Source: Bacillus sp. RAR_GA_16
Lineage (GTDB): Bacteria; Bacillota; Bacilli; Bacillales; Guptibacillaceae
DNA: 64,000 nucleotides
Direction: 5' to 3'
NCBI RefSeq assembly: GCF_020165985.1
Contig: NZ_JAIUKZ010000001.1
Coordinates: forward strand, 310,001 to 374,000
The number at the start of each line of letters is the position of its first letter. The stretch's first letter is position 1. The notes beneath the pieces were generated by a model. The model saw only the letters and a list, made by a program, of their open reading frames with translations, did not search any database and had not been told where the DNA came from. The position numbers were made by a program, and so were the translations under genes. Below are positions 17,554-26,839 of the stretch, in pieces.

Positions 17554-17682
17554 ATGAAAACAAAATCAGGAACGGATATTGAGACGGTAAAACGCCTTAA
17601 TGCAAACTCTGGTCTTTCCTACAATCAAGCCAAGGAGCTTTTGGCAAAAAGGATGGGTAAGAAACAGAATGAACAAAGCTGA
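17554..17682 (+). CDS. small protein, probable gamma-type SASP relative
   Basis: 42-residue protein. AAGGAGG lies about 17-23 bases upstream and GGTGGTG closer to the ATG. The N-terminal half (KTKSGTDIETVKRLNANSG) resembles the repeated T-D-x-x-x-V-K-x-x-N-x-x-S motif of gamma-type small acid-soluble spore proteins; the rest is a basic helix (NQAKELLAKRMGKK). If correct it would be a spore storage protein made in the forespore. The match is short. Confidence 0.55.
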   Translation: MKTKSGTDIETVKRLNANSGLSYNQAKELLAKRMGKKQNEQS

Positions 17683-17759
17683 AACCGTGAAATGAGACGA
17701 ACTGTGTCTTTATCGTTTACAATAAGCTGGTGCTTTACTAACGCATCAGGAGGGTTTTA

Positions 17760-19100
17760 ATGAACGAAAAAACAACTTCAAGCTATTTCAGAACCATTCT
17801 TCTTCTAAGCGTGGCCGTATGGCTTGTCGTGATGAATACAACAATGTTTAATGTAGCACTTCCTAACGTACTATCTGAATTTAACCTATCCCCTGCAGAT
17901 GGCGCCTGGATTGTTTCAGGTTACTCAATCATCCTGGCGATTTTTACGATTACGTACACGCGCCTATCGGATTACCTTCCAATCAGGCGTCTCTTAATGA
18001 CAGGAATGGCTATATTTGGAGTAGGCTCAATCCTTGGTTTCTTTGCGACGACATTTCCACTTCTACTTGCTGCACGACTGTTACAAGCAACAGGAGCAGC
18101 TGCCATTCCAGGACTAGCCATGGTCTTCGCAGGACGGTTCATTCCATTTGCACGGCGTGGAAGAGCCATGGCGCTGATTGCCTCTGCCTCATCACTTGGT
18201 TTCGGTCTTGGTCCAGTTGTAGGCGGTGTGGTAACGGAGTATCTTAACTGGAACTACCTTTTCACCGTCACGTTGTTTGTTGTTTTACTTATTCCAATTC
18301 TCTTTCGTCGTCTGCCTGAAGAGGAGGTTCGGAAGGGAAGCTTTGATCTAACTGGCGGCCTATTAACTGGAGCTACTGTAACAAGCTTTCTGCTCTATAT
18401 CTCAACATTTAACTGGCTGTTTCTAGCTATTGGGATTATTGTGGGTGGACTGCTCTGGCTTCGGATCACAAGAACCGATGCTCCTTTTATTCAGCCTTCT
18501 CTTTTTAAGAATAAAGGTTACCGAAAGCTTCTTTATATGAGCTATCTTGGATTTACGACGCATTTTGCTATCTTATTACTTATGCCGCTCATGCTGCAGA
18601 ACGTTTACGAGAAAGGTCCTTCTGTTGTTGGGTATATTATTTTCCCAGGGGCTATGCTTTCCGCTGTAGCAGCTATTTACGTGGGGAGACTGCTTGATCG
18701 CTATGGAAATAGGAAGGTGATCTACCTTGCTCACGGGCTGCTTCTGCTATCAACCGTGATATTCTATTTCCTTTCTCCACTTAATGAGTACATGATTATG
18801 ATTGGCTACATGTTCACAAGCTTCGGCTTCTCAAGTCTTTCATCCAGTACGACAAATGAAGTATCGCGTATCCTTCCTTCTGAAGAAATCGCAACCGGAA
18901 TTGGGATGAAACAACTCATCCAATACGTCGGGAGCGCATCCGGTTCAGTAGCTGGAGGAATACTACTAGAGCTGAACGGCTTAACGTACAGTACGCCATC
19001 CTTCCAGCTAACGTATGCCTTTTTGTTCGTCTTAATGGCTTTATCTGCAGTCATTATGGTGATCTATGCAAGAAACATGAAGGGGAATGAAAGCATCTAA
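17760..19100 (+). CDS. MFS transporter, multidrug/TetL-like
   Basis: 446-residue major facilitator with 12-14 hydrophobic segments. Seen: the motif D1-like MNTTMFNVALPNV near residue 24, RLSDYLPIRRLL between TM2 and TM3, RLLQATGAAAIPG, and the antiporter motif C in GFGLGPVVGG near residue 155. These are typical of DHA2/TetA(L)-type proton-driven drug exporters. AGGAGG precedes ATG 17760. No regulator is adjacent, so the substrate is open. Ends in a strong terminator. Confidence 0.85.
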   Translation: MNEKTTSSYFRTILLLSVAVWLVVMNTTMFNVALPNVLSEFNLSPADGAWIVSGYSIILAIFTITYTRLSDYLPIRRLLMTGMAIFGVGSILGFFATTFPLLLAARLLQATGAAAIPGLAMVFAGRFIPFARRGRAMALIASASSLGFGLGPVVGGVVTEYLNWNYLFTVTLFVVLLIPILFRRLPEEEVRKGSFDLTGGLLTGATVTSFLLYISTFNWLFLAIGIIVGGLLWLRITRTDAPFIQPSLFKNKGYRKLLYMSYLGFTTHFAILLLMPLMLQNVYEKGPSVVGYIIFPGAMLSAVAAIYVGRLLDRYGNRKVIYLAHGLLLLSTVIFYFLSPLNEYMIMIGYMFTSFGFSSLSSSTTNEVSRILPSEEIATGIGMKQLIQYVGSASGSVAGGILLELNGLTYSTPSFQLTYAFLFVLMALSAVIMVIYARNMKGNESI

Positions 19101-19118
19101 TCGATTGATTCGTACCAC

Positions 19119-19157
19119 ATGAAAACCCGCCCTAAACGCATTAGGGCGGGTTTTCAT
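19119..19157. terminator. terminator after the MFS gene
   Basis: Perfect 17-bp stem (ATGAAAACCCGCCCTAA and complement) with a 5-nt loop between converging genes. Confidence 0.92.
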
Positions 19158-19180
19158 TCGACAAAATGCGCGGGTGCCTG

Positions 19181-20806
19181 TCACCGTTGAAGTCCTTTCT
19201 GCCATGTAAGTGGAACAACCAATAATAGAATGAGGAGATAGGCCCACGTGCCGAATGGAACATAAGTGAGGGCGAAATGAATACCCCCAAATACAGGGAT
19301 TAATAAAGCAAACGGAATTGTTTTCCACCCATCACTTTGTCCAGCAGATTCAAATGGCTGTGAGAAAGGAAGCGTCCCTTTCAGAATTCCGAAGCAAATC
19401 ACACTATAAACGATAGCGATTAAGAGAACGATCATCAGGTCAGGAATAATTCGGATGCCAAATAAAAGACCGTAAAGAATACTAATCACAATAAATATCG
19501 GGGCAAAGAGACGAGTCAGAAAGGCTTTTAGTGTCCCTTTTATCATTACTCCAAAATGTTTAATTGGCGTTACGTGATAAATCCATGCCCCTTTGCTCTT
19601 GCTAGAATATTGAAGCATAATCACAATGCCCGGAATCATCATCATACTGGCATAGATCGTTAAATACATTCGCCCTGAACGAATACTTTCTAAAGATTGT
19701 CCAGCAGAGTAGCCATTGTAAAGAAAAACAAACGGAAAGATGATCGCAAACCCTAATGAAGGATAGATTTTAAGCTTTAAATCTCGTTCATTCTTCAACA
19801 TTCTCTCTGCAAATTGATAAAAAGCATGTTCCTCTTTACTCGTTGTTAAAAGCGAAGCTAAGCGGTTCATTCCTTTTGTCGCTTTCTTTTTAGATGGTCC
19901 TGTTTGGTCCATTAATTTCAGTAGATTTCTTTCAAATGTCGGTAATAGTGAAAGGTAAATCCATAAAGCAATGATTGGTATGAGAATGGCTAGTGCTATA
20001 AAAACATCGTAATACCAACCGTTAGCACCATTGAGAACAACAGCAAATGGCGCACCGAACCAGACTGGCGGCAAAAACATATTCCACCATACTGGTTCAA
20101 AGCTCGCCTGTACTCCCTGAAACTCAAAAGCGCGAGCAAGCACTTGATAACCTACGACAATTGTAAAGGAAAGACCTATTTGCACATAGTTAATAATATC
20201 CCGCAAGCGTTCCCCACCAAAGAATTTTAAAATCACATAATAAAGGAGGGCTGTGATGGCAACAATGAACAAATCGCTAAATAGTACAGTGACTACAAAT
20301 AGGATCCCAAATACAATGCCAAATTGAACTATCCCAACGATCAGAGGAACAAGGACAATGGCTGCAGTTAGAAATAGCAAATAAATGGTGACGTGAATCG
20401 CTCTTGCTGCACTAATTGTTCGAGAATCAACTGGTCTCGTTCCTATAACGGTCTGATCACGTACATCCAATAGAACCGAAGAAAAGTCCGAAATCATCGC
20501 TGTCATAATTAGAAACATGACTACACCGAAAATCAAGCTCATTTTGAACATGAAATTGTCACCTATAAATAAAAGAGGGACTAACGTTAATCCAATAAAA
20601 GCATAAAACCAGAGTGATTTAAGAAACTGGTTCGAATCCTCCTTTTTCTTACCATTCCTATTCTGGCTCATAATTGTGGTGGGCCGCCTACCATCCATTG
20701 TTAGCTTAACCTGAAGAATACGCCTCATTGTTGGATAATCAATCTCAAATCCTTCAAACAACTTACGAAACAGATCAAGCACTTTTAACGTCTGATAATT
20801 TTTCAT
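19181..20806 (-). CDS. ABC transporter permease (exporter)
   Basis: 541-residue membrane protein. After a cytoplasmic N-terminal region of about 65 residues there are roughly 12 hydrophobic segments, with a large basic loop in the middle (about residues 300-350). Its ATG overlaps the stop of the upstream ATPase gene (ATGA), so it is the permease of that exporter. The family is seen in Firmicutes as ABC-2-like exporters; the cargo is unknown. The stop codon lies in the short GGTG-CCTGT-CACC palindrome at 19173-19185. Confidence 0.8.
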   Translation of the reverse strand: MKNYQTLKVLDLFRKLFEGFEIDYPTMRRILQVKLTMDGRRPTTIMSQNRNGKKKEDSNQFLKSLWFYAFIGLTLVPLLFIGDNFMFKMSLIFGVVMFLIMTAMISDFSSVLLDVRDQTVIGTRPVDSRTISAARAIHVTIYLLFLTAAIVLVPLIVGIVQFGIVFGILFVVTVLFSDLFIVAITALLYYVILKFFGGERLRDIINYVQIGLSFTIVVGYQVLARAFEFQGVQASFEPVWWNMFLPPVWFGAPFAVVLNGANGWYYDVFIALAILIPIIALWIYLSLLPTFERNLLKLMDQTGPSKKKATKGMNRLASLLTTSKEEHAFYQFAERMLKNERDLKLKIYPSLGFAIIFPFVFLYNGYSAGQSLESIRSGRMYLTIYASMMMIPGIVIMLQYSSKSKGAWIYHVTPIKHFGVMIKGTLKAFLTRLFAPIFIVISILYGLLFGIRIIPDLMIVLLIAIVYSVICFGILKGTLPFSQPFESAGQSDGWKTIPFALLIPVFGGIHFALTYVPFGTWAYLLILLLVVPLTWQKGLQR

Positions 20807-21597
20807 AGCTGTTCACGCTGCACAATTCGCACAAAATCCTCCGCAAGATGTTGATGCTCACTAAATCCTGTTAGTTGGTTAAAAATCTCTTCCAAAGACC
20901 CCTCTTTATTTTTCTCCCTCAGTTGCTCAAAACTTCCATCCGCGACGATTTTCCCATCATTTAAAAGAAGAATACGACTGCTTATTTTCTGAACAACCTC
21001 CATAATATGGGACGAGTAAAAAATCGTTTTTCCTTGTGCTGCGAGCTGTGCAAGAATTTCTTTAAAAACCATGACACTGTTCGCATCAAGACCGTTAATC
21101 GGTTCATCTAGAAATAGAAGGTCTGGATCATGAAGCAAGCTCGAAATCAATAAAACCTTTTGTTTCATCCCTTTTGAGTAAGAAGAAATGCGAGAATCAT
21201 AGACTTCTTCAAGCTCAAAAACTCGCATGAGTAACCGAGCTTTATAATCTGCTGCATCAGCCGTTAATCCATAAAGCTCTCCTGTGAAGGTTAAATATTC
21301 TCTCGCTGTTAAATTATCATAAAGATCGGCTGCTTCAGGTACATATCCAATCCTCTTCTTATAACCAACACCGCTTTCCTTAATATTCTCTCCGAAAATT
21401 TCCACTTCGCCTGAATAAGAGGTTTCTAACCCAAGCATGATTTTAACTGTTGTACTTTTCCCTGCTCCATTTGGTCCTATGTAACCGATAATTTGTCCTT
21501 CATAGACATCAAGATCGATATGATTAAGGACAAGCTTCTCGCCATACCATTTTGTTAATCCCTTTAAAGAAAGAACCTTGCCTGGTCCGTGGTTCAT
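20803..21597 (-). CDS. ABC transporter ATP-binding protein
   Basis: 264-residue ATPase: Walker A GPNGAGKST (about residue 41), Q-loop region GYVPEAADLYDNLT, signature YSKGMKQKVLL, Walker B LLFLDEPINGLD and the H-loop SSHIME. Typical of CcmA/YhaQ-like exporters. The start has GGAGGGG at an appropriate distance. It pairs with the overlapping permease gene downstream. Cargo unknown. Confidence 0.92.
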   Translation of the reverse strand: MNHGPGKVLSLKGLTKWYGEKLVLNHIDLDVYEGQIIGYIGPNGAGKSTTVKIMLGLETSYSGEVEIFGENIKESGVGYKKRIGYVPEAADLYDNLTAREYLTFTGELYGLTADAADYKARLLMRVFELEEVYDSRISSYSKGMKQKVLLISSLLHDPDLLFLDEPINGLDANSVMVFKEILAQLAAQGKTIFYSSHIMEVVQKISSRILLLNDGKIVADGSFEQLREKNKEGSLEEIFNQLTGFSEHQHLAEDFVRIVQREQL

Positions 21598-21720
21598 AAA
21601 ATCCCCTCCGTCTGTAACCTTCTCCTTCTTTCTACGAAACTTACAAAAAAAGGTTTCACTAGTGATGGCAAATTTCTCTACAACGAAAAAGACGATGCCT
21701 ACCGCATCGCCTAGCGTCTC

Positions 21721-23217
21721 TCAATCTAATAGCAAATCCGCCTTCTCCGTCAGCATAAAGCCTTTTAAAAGCTTCTCGAGAAAGCCGTCTTTCTCCATCG
21801 ATTTAATGGCTTTCACCACGTGTTTTTCTTCCCAGGAGTTCAATACACCGAAGTTTTCATCTTTATGCAATCCTTGGGTTCGTATCGCGTTTGTTGCTTG
21901 TCCTGTTAATACTTTTGTTATCACGTGCAATGGCGCCTGTTCGTGTAAAGAGATGAATAGAAGCACTCCCTTCATTTCCCCATAGGTTAGCACGTTCCCC
22001 TTTATCGTTACATACGGATCTCCATCCCCAGGACGATACGTACTTAACGATAGAAGATTGTCTAAATAGGCTCTTACATGTGTTAGCTCTACCTCGTTCA
22101 CAGGAGGTAAAATCGTTCTCGGTTTAAACGGCTCAATAGTATCAGTCGAAACGTTTGAAAACCAAAGGAGCGGTGAGCCTTCTCTTTTTTCCGGAAGACT
22201 CACCTTTCTAAGCTGCTCATACAAAGAGACTGAGGGTGGTGCTTCTTTTGTTGCTTCTATTCTGCTTTTGAGAGCCAGCACCTCATCATAAAGTCCTTCA
22301 TACGGTTTAAAGGACAACATCGCATTCGCTACTTCTTCTATTTTCTCAACTAAACGCGGGGTTTTCTCTACCATTTCATTAAATTGGCGTTCAATAGTTG
22401 CAATACGTTTCTGTGCGCGATTCATATCTATTTCTTCTTTCAGTCGCACCTGGTCTTTAGTGATATAATAGAAAGCCGCAAATCCGCACGATTCACAAAA
22501 ATATTCAATCTCCCAGGCAGATGAGTGAAAAATCATTTCTTTGTCATGTGAGCAAACTCTTTCCCATAACCACGCATTTGGAATGGCCCGATACGGCCTC
22601 ATGACAATCTCTACACGGTGTCGCCAAAAAGAAAGATCTTCAGGAGAATTCAATAGCGAAATGAGTGGGGAATGATTGATTTTTTCCACTGCTTGAACGA
22701 CTTCCTTCTTCTCTTCTGCTAATCGAACAAAAGGATGCCGGTGGAAACTATCAACAATTCGTTTTTCCCAGTCGCCCCGCTCTCTTTCAGCTAAATTTGC
22801 ACAAAAAAGATAATCGCGTAGAACCTGATCGAGATGATGATTAAGCTCCTCTGTTGAAAGAGTTACATACGATTGGCTATAGGTTGAAGATTCGTAAATT
22901 GGTATACCGTGCACCGGTGAAAAAGATTGCCAGATTAATTGCTCTGGTCTTAGGAAGTGTGGATATAATTCATCTTCTTTATTTAAGGGAATCGGCAATA
23001 TAGCCTCCATATCATGCTCAAGAAATGCTTGTAATTTCCTACGCTCTTCCTCCGTGAAAGTATCGACTTTTCGTTTTACATGTTCGTGAAGGCGATGAAG
23101 CAGCCCTTTTTGTACTTTTTGCCCAACTGACCGAATTCGTTTATTTTTCTTTCCCATTGGTATAAAGGCAAACAGCGGATATGTGTCAAAATGATACGTA
23201 TGTTGTTCCATTGTCAT
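21721..23217 (-). CDS. RQC-minor family DNA-binding protein
   Basis: 498-residue cytoplasmic protein. The C-terminal 110 residues resemble the RecQ C-terminal (RQC) winged helix (DPYVTIKGNVLTYGEMKGVLLF ... ITKVLTGQATNAIRTQGLHK ... GFLEKL), as in proteins named RQC-minor in Firmicutes. The rest is helical with a coiled coil around residues 260-340 and a CESCGF half zinc motif; no helicase motor is present. Start ATG 23217 has GAAGG nine bases upstream; upstream in-frame ATGs lack sites. It lies alone, divergent from the PLD gene. Function unknown. Confidence 0.65.
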   Translation of the reverse strand: MTMEQHTYHFDTYPLFAFIPMGKKNKRIRSVGQKVQKGLLHRLHEHVKRKVDTFTEEERRKLQAFLEHDMEAILPIPLNKEDELYPHFLRPEQLIWQSFSPVHGIPIYESSTYSQSYVTLSTEELNHHLDQVLRDYLFCANLAERERGDWEKRIVDSFHRHPFVRLAEEKKEVVQAVEKINHSPLISLLNSPEDLSFWRHRVEIVMRPYRAIPNAWLWERVCSHDKEMIFHSSAWEIEYFCESCGFAAFYYITKDQVRLKEEIDMNRAQKRIATIERQFNEMVEKTPRLVEKIEEVANAMLSFKPYEGLYDEVLALKSRIEATKEAPPSVSLYEQLRKVSLPEKREGSPLLWFSNVSTDTIEPFKPRTILPPVNEVELTHVRAYLDNLLSLSTYRPGDGDPYVTIKGNVLTYGEMKGVLLFISLHEQAPLHVITKVLTGQATNAIRTQGLHKDENFGVLNSWEEKHVVKAIKSMEKDGFLEKLLKGFMLTEKADLLLD

Positions 23218-23381
23218 CAAGAAAAACCTTCTTTCTGTCTTCCAGAGGTTATCCATCAGTATAAGCCTAAGGACAGCATCCGAACAACATTTGAACTTGC
23301 TAAAAAACACATCCATTGATGGGATAGTTTTGTACGACATAGGGTATATAAACAGAAAATAGAAGATAGGGAGCAAGACTT

Positions 23382-24830
23382 ATGAAAAAGCGGCCATGGT
23401 ATCGAAAAAAACGTTGGATATTATTTAGTATTGTCATTCTTATTTACGTATCGGTTATAACCTATCATCGTTTCAAGCCCTTACCAGAAGGAGTTTCGTA
23501 TGCAAGTGAAATTCATGAACTAGGTGGGGATGAAATCGAATTTCTCTATGATTTAACGTATGATAAAAATAACAAAGAAGTCTATGACCAGAGCATTTTT
23601 GAAGAAGTGAATCAAACGATTAAAGAAGCGGATGAATTTCTCATATTAGATCTTTTTTTATTTAATGGCTATACAGATGGTAAGCGAGATTATCCAAAGA
23701 TTAGTGAAGAATTGTCTCAAACAGTCGTAGAGACAATGAAAAAGAAACCTGACCTCAATGTGATTCTAATAAGTGATGAAGTAAATACAACATATGGTTC
23801 CCATGAAGCAAAACAAATCAAAAGAATTGAAGACATGGGGGCGGAAGTCATTTTCACAGATTTGGATCGACTTCGCGACCCTAGCTTGTTTTATTCTGGA
23901 TTATGGAGAATGGTATTTTCCTGGTTCGGACAGGACGGAAAAGGTTGGCTTCCAAATCCAATGGCTCCCTCTGCACCAAAAGTGACGGCGCGATCCTACC
24001 TTGAACTGTTAAATGTAAAGGCGAATCATCGAAAAACCGTTACAACAGAAGATGCTGGAATCATCATGTCTGCCAATCCTCACGATGCGAGTGGGTTTCA
24101 CTCCAATATTGCATTCAAGGTGAAAGGCTCTATCATAAATGAGCTTGTTAAGTCGGAGAAAGCTGTCGCTGGCTTTTCCGGAGGAGATGTATCAAAATTC
24201 CCGGATAAACCGATCTCTGATGAAGATGCTACCAAAGGGATTAAGGCACAAATTGTAACAGAAAGTAAAATTCAGGATAGCGTTGTAACTGCAATTGATG
24301 ACGCCAAAGAAGGTGATCTCATTTATATCGGCATGTTCTACCTTGCCGATCGAGACATCATCGATGCCATCGTTGACGCAACAGAACGGAAAGTCGACGT
24401 AAGGTTGATTCTTGACCCTAATCAAAATGCATTCGGTCAACAAAAAATGGGGTTGCCTAATTTACCTATAACAGCTGAACTTACGAAACAGGGAAAGAAA
24501 CACCTGACGATCCGCTGGTATGATACAAACAAAGAGCAATTTCATACCAAACTTCTCTATATTAAAGGGAAAGAGAAAAGCACGATTGTTGGTGGATCAG
24601 GCAACTATACCTCTCGCAACATGGATGATTACAACATGGAAACAAACATCCAACTACAAGCTTCAAATGATCAGGAAGTTATCCAAGAGGTTGATCGTTA
24701 CTTTGAGAGAATATGGACGAATGAAGATGGAACATACACAGTGGATTACGAGAAATATCAAAACTCCCTTTCTTCTTATAAATATGCCTTGTACATTCTT
24801 CAAAAATTATTCCAGGTGACAACGTATTAA
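23382..24830 (+). CDS. phospholipase D-like protein, membrane anchored
   Basis: 482 residues with one N-terminal membrane segment (about residues 11-28) after a basic stretch, then two PLD domains. The HKD motifs are NHRKTVTTED (about residue 215) and FHTKLLYIKG (about residue 388); both keep His and Lys, but the Asp spacing is unusual (TEDAG; the second has no Asp in the usual place). Related to cardiolipin synthase/PLD-family proteins, so it may act on membrane phospholipids, probably outside the membrane. GGAG precedes ATG 23382. Confidence 0.8.
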   Translation: MKKRPWYRKKRWILFSIVILIYVSVITYHRFKPLPEGVSYASEIHELGGDEIEFLYDLTYDKNNKEVYDQSIFEEVNQTIKEADEFLILDLFLFNGYTDGKRDYPKISEELSQTVVETMKKKPDLNVILISDEVNTTYGSHEAKQIKRIEDMGAEVIFTDLDRLRDPSLFYSGLWRMVFSWFGQDGKGWLPNPMAPSAPKVTARSYLELLNVKANHRKTVTTEDAGIIMSANPHDASGFHSNIAFKVKGSIINELVKSEKAVAGFSGGDVSKFPDKPISDEDATKGIKAQIVTESKIQDSVVTAIDDAKEGDLIYIGMFYLADRDIIDAIVDATERKVDVRLILDPNQNAFGQQKMGLPNLPITAELTKQGKKHLTIRWYDTNKEQFHTKLLYIKGKEKSTIVGGSGNYTSRNMDDYNMETNIQLQASNDQEVIQEVDRYFERIWTNEDGTYTVDYEKYQNSLSSYKYALYILQKLFQVTTY

Positions 24831-24839
24831 CTATAATCA

Positions 24840-24867
24840 AAACCCCTGTGCTTAAGCACAGGGGTTT
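24840..24867. terminator. terminator
   Basis: Perfect palindrome with 14-bp arms, AAACCCCTGTGCTT and complement, between the PLD gene and the small minus-strand gene. Confidence 0.88.
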
Positions 24868-24874
24868 ATCCTTG

Positions 24875-24964
24875 TTATCTTGTTCTTCGTTTATTCCGCA
24901 TCTTTTTCACAATCGGATAAATAATGGGACCGTACTTGATCGCTTTCTTAATCAGGTTTCTCAT
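24875..24964 (-). CDS. 29-residue basic hypothetical protein
   Basis: A short open frame with a strong AGGAGGGG site upstream of ATG and a terminator directly after its stop. The product (MRNLIKKAIKYGPIIYPIVK then KMRNKRRTR) is strongly basic with an amphipathic helix and one central GPIIYP turn. Size and signals look like a real small gene. Function unknown; a membrane-surface or nucleic-acid-binding peptide is possible. Confidence 0.55.
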   Translation of the reverse strand: MRNLIKKAIKYGPIIYPIVKKMRNKRRTR

Positions 24965-25095
24965 TAAAAGAACCCCTCCTCTGTTACTTAGGGCTATTCC
25001 CGATTTCCAATTTCATAAACGAAAAATTAAAGGAATCGCATACTGATGAGTAGAAATAAAAACAAAGCTTTCAAATTAGGAGGAGTATCCCTTTT

Positions 25096-25464
25096 ATGAT
25101 CAAACAGGTGAGTCAAATTGCCATTCCCGTCAAAAACATGGAACGAGCTGTCCAGTTTTACAAAGAAATTCTTGAGCTACAGTTATTATTTGAAACTGAT
25201 CAAATGGCCTTTTTTGATTGTAATGGACTCCGTCTTCTTCTTAGCATTCCGGAAAAAGAAAAATTCGCCCAAGCTAGTTCTATTGTCTATTTTGAAGTCA
25301 AAGACATTGAAAAAAGTTTTGAGCGATTAAAAAAAGATGGTGTTCTATTTAGTAGTAAGCCTCATTTGGTCGCGAAACTGGATCATAGCGAAACTTGGAT
25401 GGCTTTCTTCGAGGATAGTGAACAAAATACGCATGCTATTATGAGCGAAATTTCTACGAAGTAA
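25096..25464 (+). CDS. VOC family protein (glyoxalase/bleomycin-resistance fold)
   Basis: 122-residue single-domain VOC protein: N-terminal beta-alpha unit QIAIPVKNMERAVQFYKEIL, then a central acidic strand VYFEVKDIEKSFERLKKDGV and C-terminal MAFFEDSEQNTHAIMSE. The conserved metal-site residues (E in FEVKD, H/E near the end) are partly present. AGGAGG lies 14-19 bases upstream of ATG 25096. Substrate unknown; such proteins include dioxygenases, lyases and drug-binding proteins. Confidence 0.82.
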   Translation: MIKQVSQIAIPVKNMERAVQFYKEILELQLLFETDQMAFFDCNGLRLLLSIPEKEKFAQASSIVYFEVKDIEKSFERLKKDGVLFSSKPHLVAKLDHSETWMAFFEDSEQNTHAIMSEISTK

Positions 25465-25496
25465 AGAAAGGATGCCAGTTGGCATCCTTTCTTTAC
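25461..25496. terminator. bidirectional terminator
   Basis: Near-perfect 17-bp stem GTAAAGAAAGGATGCCA with complement and a 2-nt loop between converging genes. Confidence 0.9.
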
Positions 25497-25501
25497 TGTC
25501 A

Positions 25502-25732
25502 TCAATCTTCATCTTTTACATCTGGATCTTCAGGAATCGGTTCATTGGCTTCCTCTTCAAGTCTTTGCTTCATTTTCTCAAGCTGTTCGAAATGAGTATT
25601 GAATTGCTCTTTATACAACAAATATTGCTCACCATCAAAAATCGTTCGAACGCGCTTTTCGCGAATGAGCGTTTCAATATAAGATTCAGGTAGCGATAAA
25701 TATTCTGCCGTCTCTTTCACTGTGAGGTACAT
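25502..25732 (-). CDS. small HTH (excisionase/MerR-like) DNA-binding protein
   Basis: 76 residues. The first 50 fit the helix-turn-helix_17 excisionase fold (LTVKETAEYLSLPESYIETLIREKRVRT), followed by a short coiled coil and an acidic tail (EEEANEPIPEDPDVKDED). GGAGG precedes ATG 25732. It is single and not beside an integrase, so an excisionase role is unlikely; more probably a small regulator. Confidence 0.75.
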   Translation of the reverse strand: MYLTVKETAEYLSLPESYIETLIREKRVRTIFDGEQYLLYKEQFNTHFEQLEKMKQRLEEEANEPIPEDPDVKDED

Positions 25733-25859
25733 AGGCTTGCCTCCATATCTTCATTTACGCCTTTAGTCTTATTCCATGTTACTGCTCTGGTTTCTGTTTT
25801 AACTGAATCAGCTAGTATAAGATTACCATATAGAATGCAAATACGCGGGGGTGTGCGAT

Positions 25860-26711
25860 GTGAGAAGTGGATTTTTTGTGATTGTTGGATTATTAGCCGT
25901 TGGTGCCGTTTGTTTAATCCTCTATGAGAACACATCATTATTTACTGGAAGCAGGGACGAGAATCAACTAAAAGTTACGGAGAGAATAGAGGAAATAAAC
26001 ATTAGGACGCACAGCAGTGATATGGAAATCGTTCCTGAAGCACGTGATGATGTTGAAGCAGTGCTGACAGGAAAGGGAGAGCTGTTCTTACGACAAAAAG
26101 GAGATACGATTGAAGTAGAAGTGAAGAAAAAATGGTATCAATTTTTTAATTTCAATAATGACTCTGATGTGACGGTCTTTTTACCAGAAGATTTTAAACA
26201 AAACCTTAAACTTGAAGTTGGTTCAGGAAATCTTGCATTACGTGCAGGAAACCCACTCGTTCTAAATGATGTGGAGATCCAAATGAGTTCTGGCGATGTA
26301 GAACTTTCGAATCTGCAAACAGAAAGATTTGAACATGATGGTTCTTCTGGAAGACTAACGGTTGATCAGCTTACAACGAAGGAAGGTCGCTTTGACATTA
26401 GCTCTGGGGACGTGATCTTAACGAACTATTCAGGTCCACTTGATGGAGAAATGTCATCAGGCGAAATGAACGTTCAAATGGCTCAATTAAAAGGGGATGT
26501 TTCGTTTGATCTTAGCTCAGGCGACGTTGAACTAGATCTCCCAGACAATGCTAATTTCACGCTCGATACAGAAGCAAGCAGTGGCGACATCTCAACAAGC
26601 TTTAACCTAAAAGACCAGACTGTTAGCAACAAAAAGATTTCTGGTGTCCATGGTAGTGGAAAATACCAGGTAAAGATTTCACTTTCAAGCGGAAATGCTC
26701 GTGTTTATTAG
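25860..26711 (+). CDS. DUF4097-type beta-repeat protein, membrane anchored
   Basis: 283 residues with an N-terminal membrane segment (RSGFFVIVGLLAVGAVCLIL) and then a repeated beta pattern in which SSGD/SSGE turns recur about every 20-25 residues (MSSGDVELS, ISSGDVILT, MSSGEMNV, LSSGDVEL, ASSGDIS). That is the LiaG/DUF4097 beta-helix-like fold, often tied to cell-envelope stress systems. Start taken at GTG 25860, eight bases after GGGGG. No two-component system is beside it. Confidence 0.8.
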   Translation: MRSGFFVIVGLLAVGAVCLILYENTSLFTGSRDENQLKVTERIEEINIRTHSSDMEIVPEARDDVEAVLTGKGELFLRQKGDTIEVEVKKKWYQFFNFNNDSDVTVFLPEDFKQNLKLEVGSGNLALRAGNPLVLNDVEIQMSSGDVELSNLQTERFEHDGSSGRLTVDQLTTKEGRFDISSGDVILTNYSGPLDGEMSSGEMNVQMAQLKGDVSFDLSSGDVELDLPDNANFTLDTEASSGDISTSFNLKDQTVSNKKISGVHGSGKYQVKISLSSGNARVY

Positions 26712-26807
26712 TCTATCCTCCTTACTCACCAAATTATTGCCGGGGCAATGATTTGATCAGTAACAACAGCCCCCTAAAGATAATGAAAAAATGAAGTCAA
26801 CTTCATG

Positions 26808-26839
26808 AAAAAAAGCTCTCCATAGTGGGGAGCTTTTTT
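26808..26839. terminator. terminator, end of the nagA-nagB-nagR-SIS operon
   Basis: AAAAAAAGCTCTCC/GGGGAGCTTTTTT stem with short loop, T-run on both strands; overlaps the stop of the SIS gene. Confidence 0.88.

Noticed and set aside
25502-25732. Phage excisionase marking a mobile element
   Set aside because: No integrase, attachment repeats or phage genes nearby; the fold is common in small bacterial regulators.
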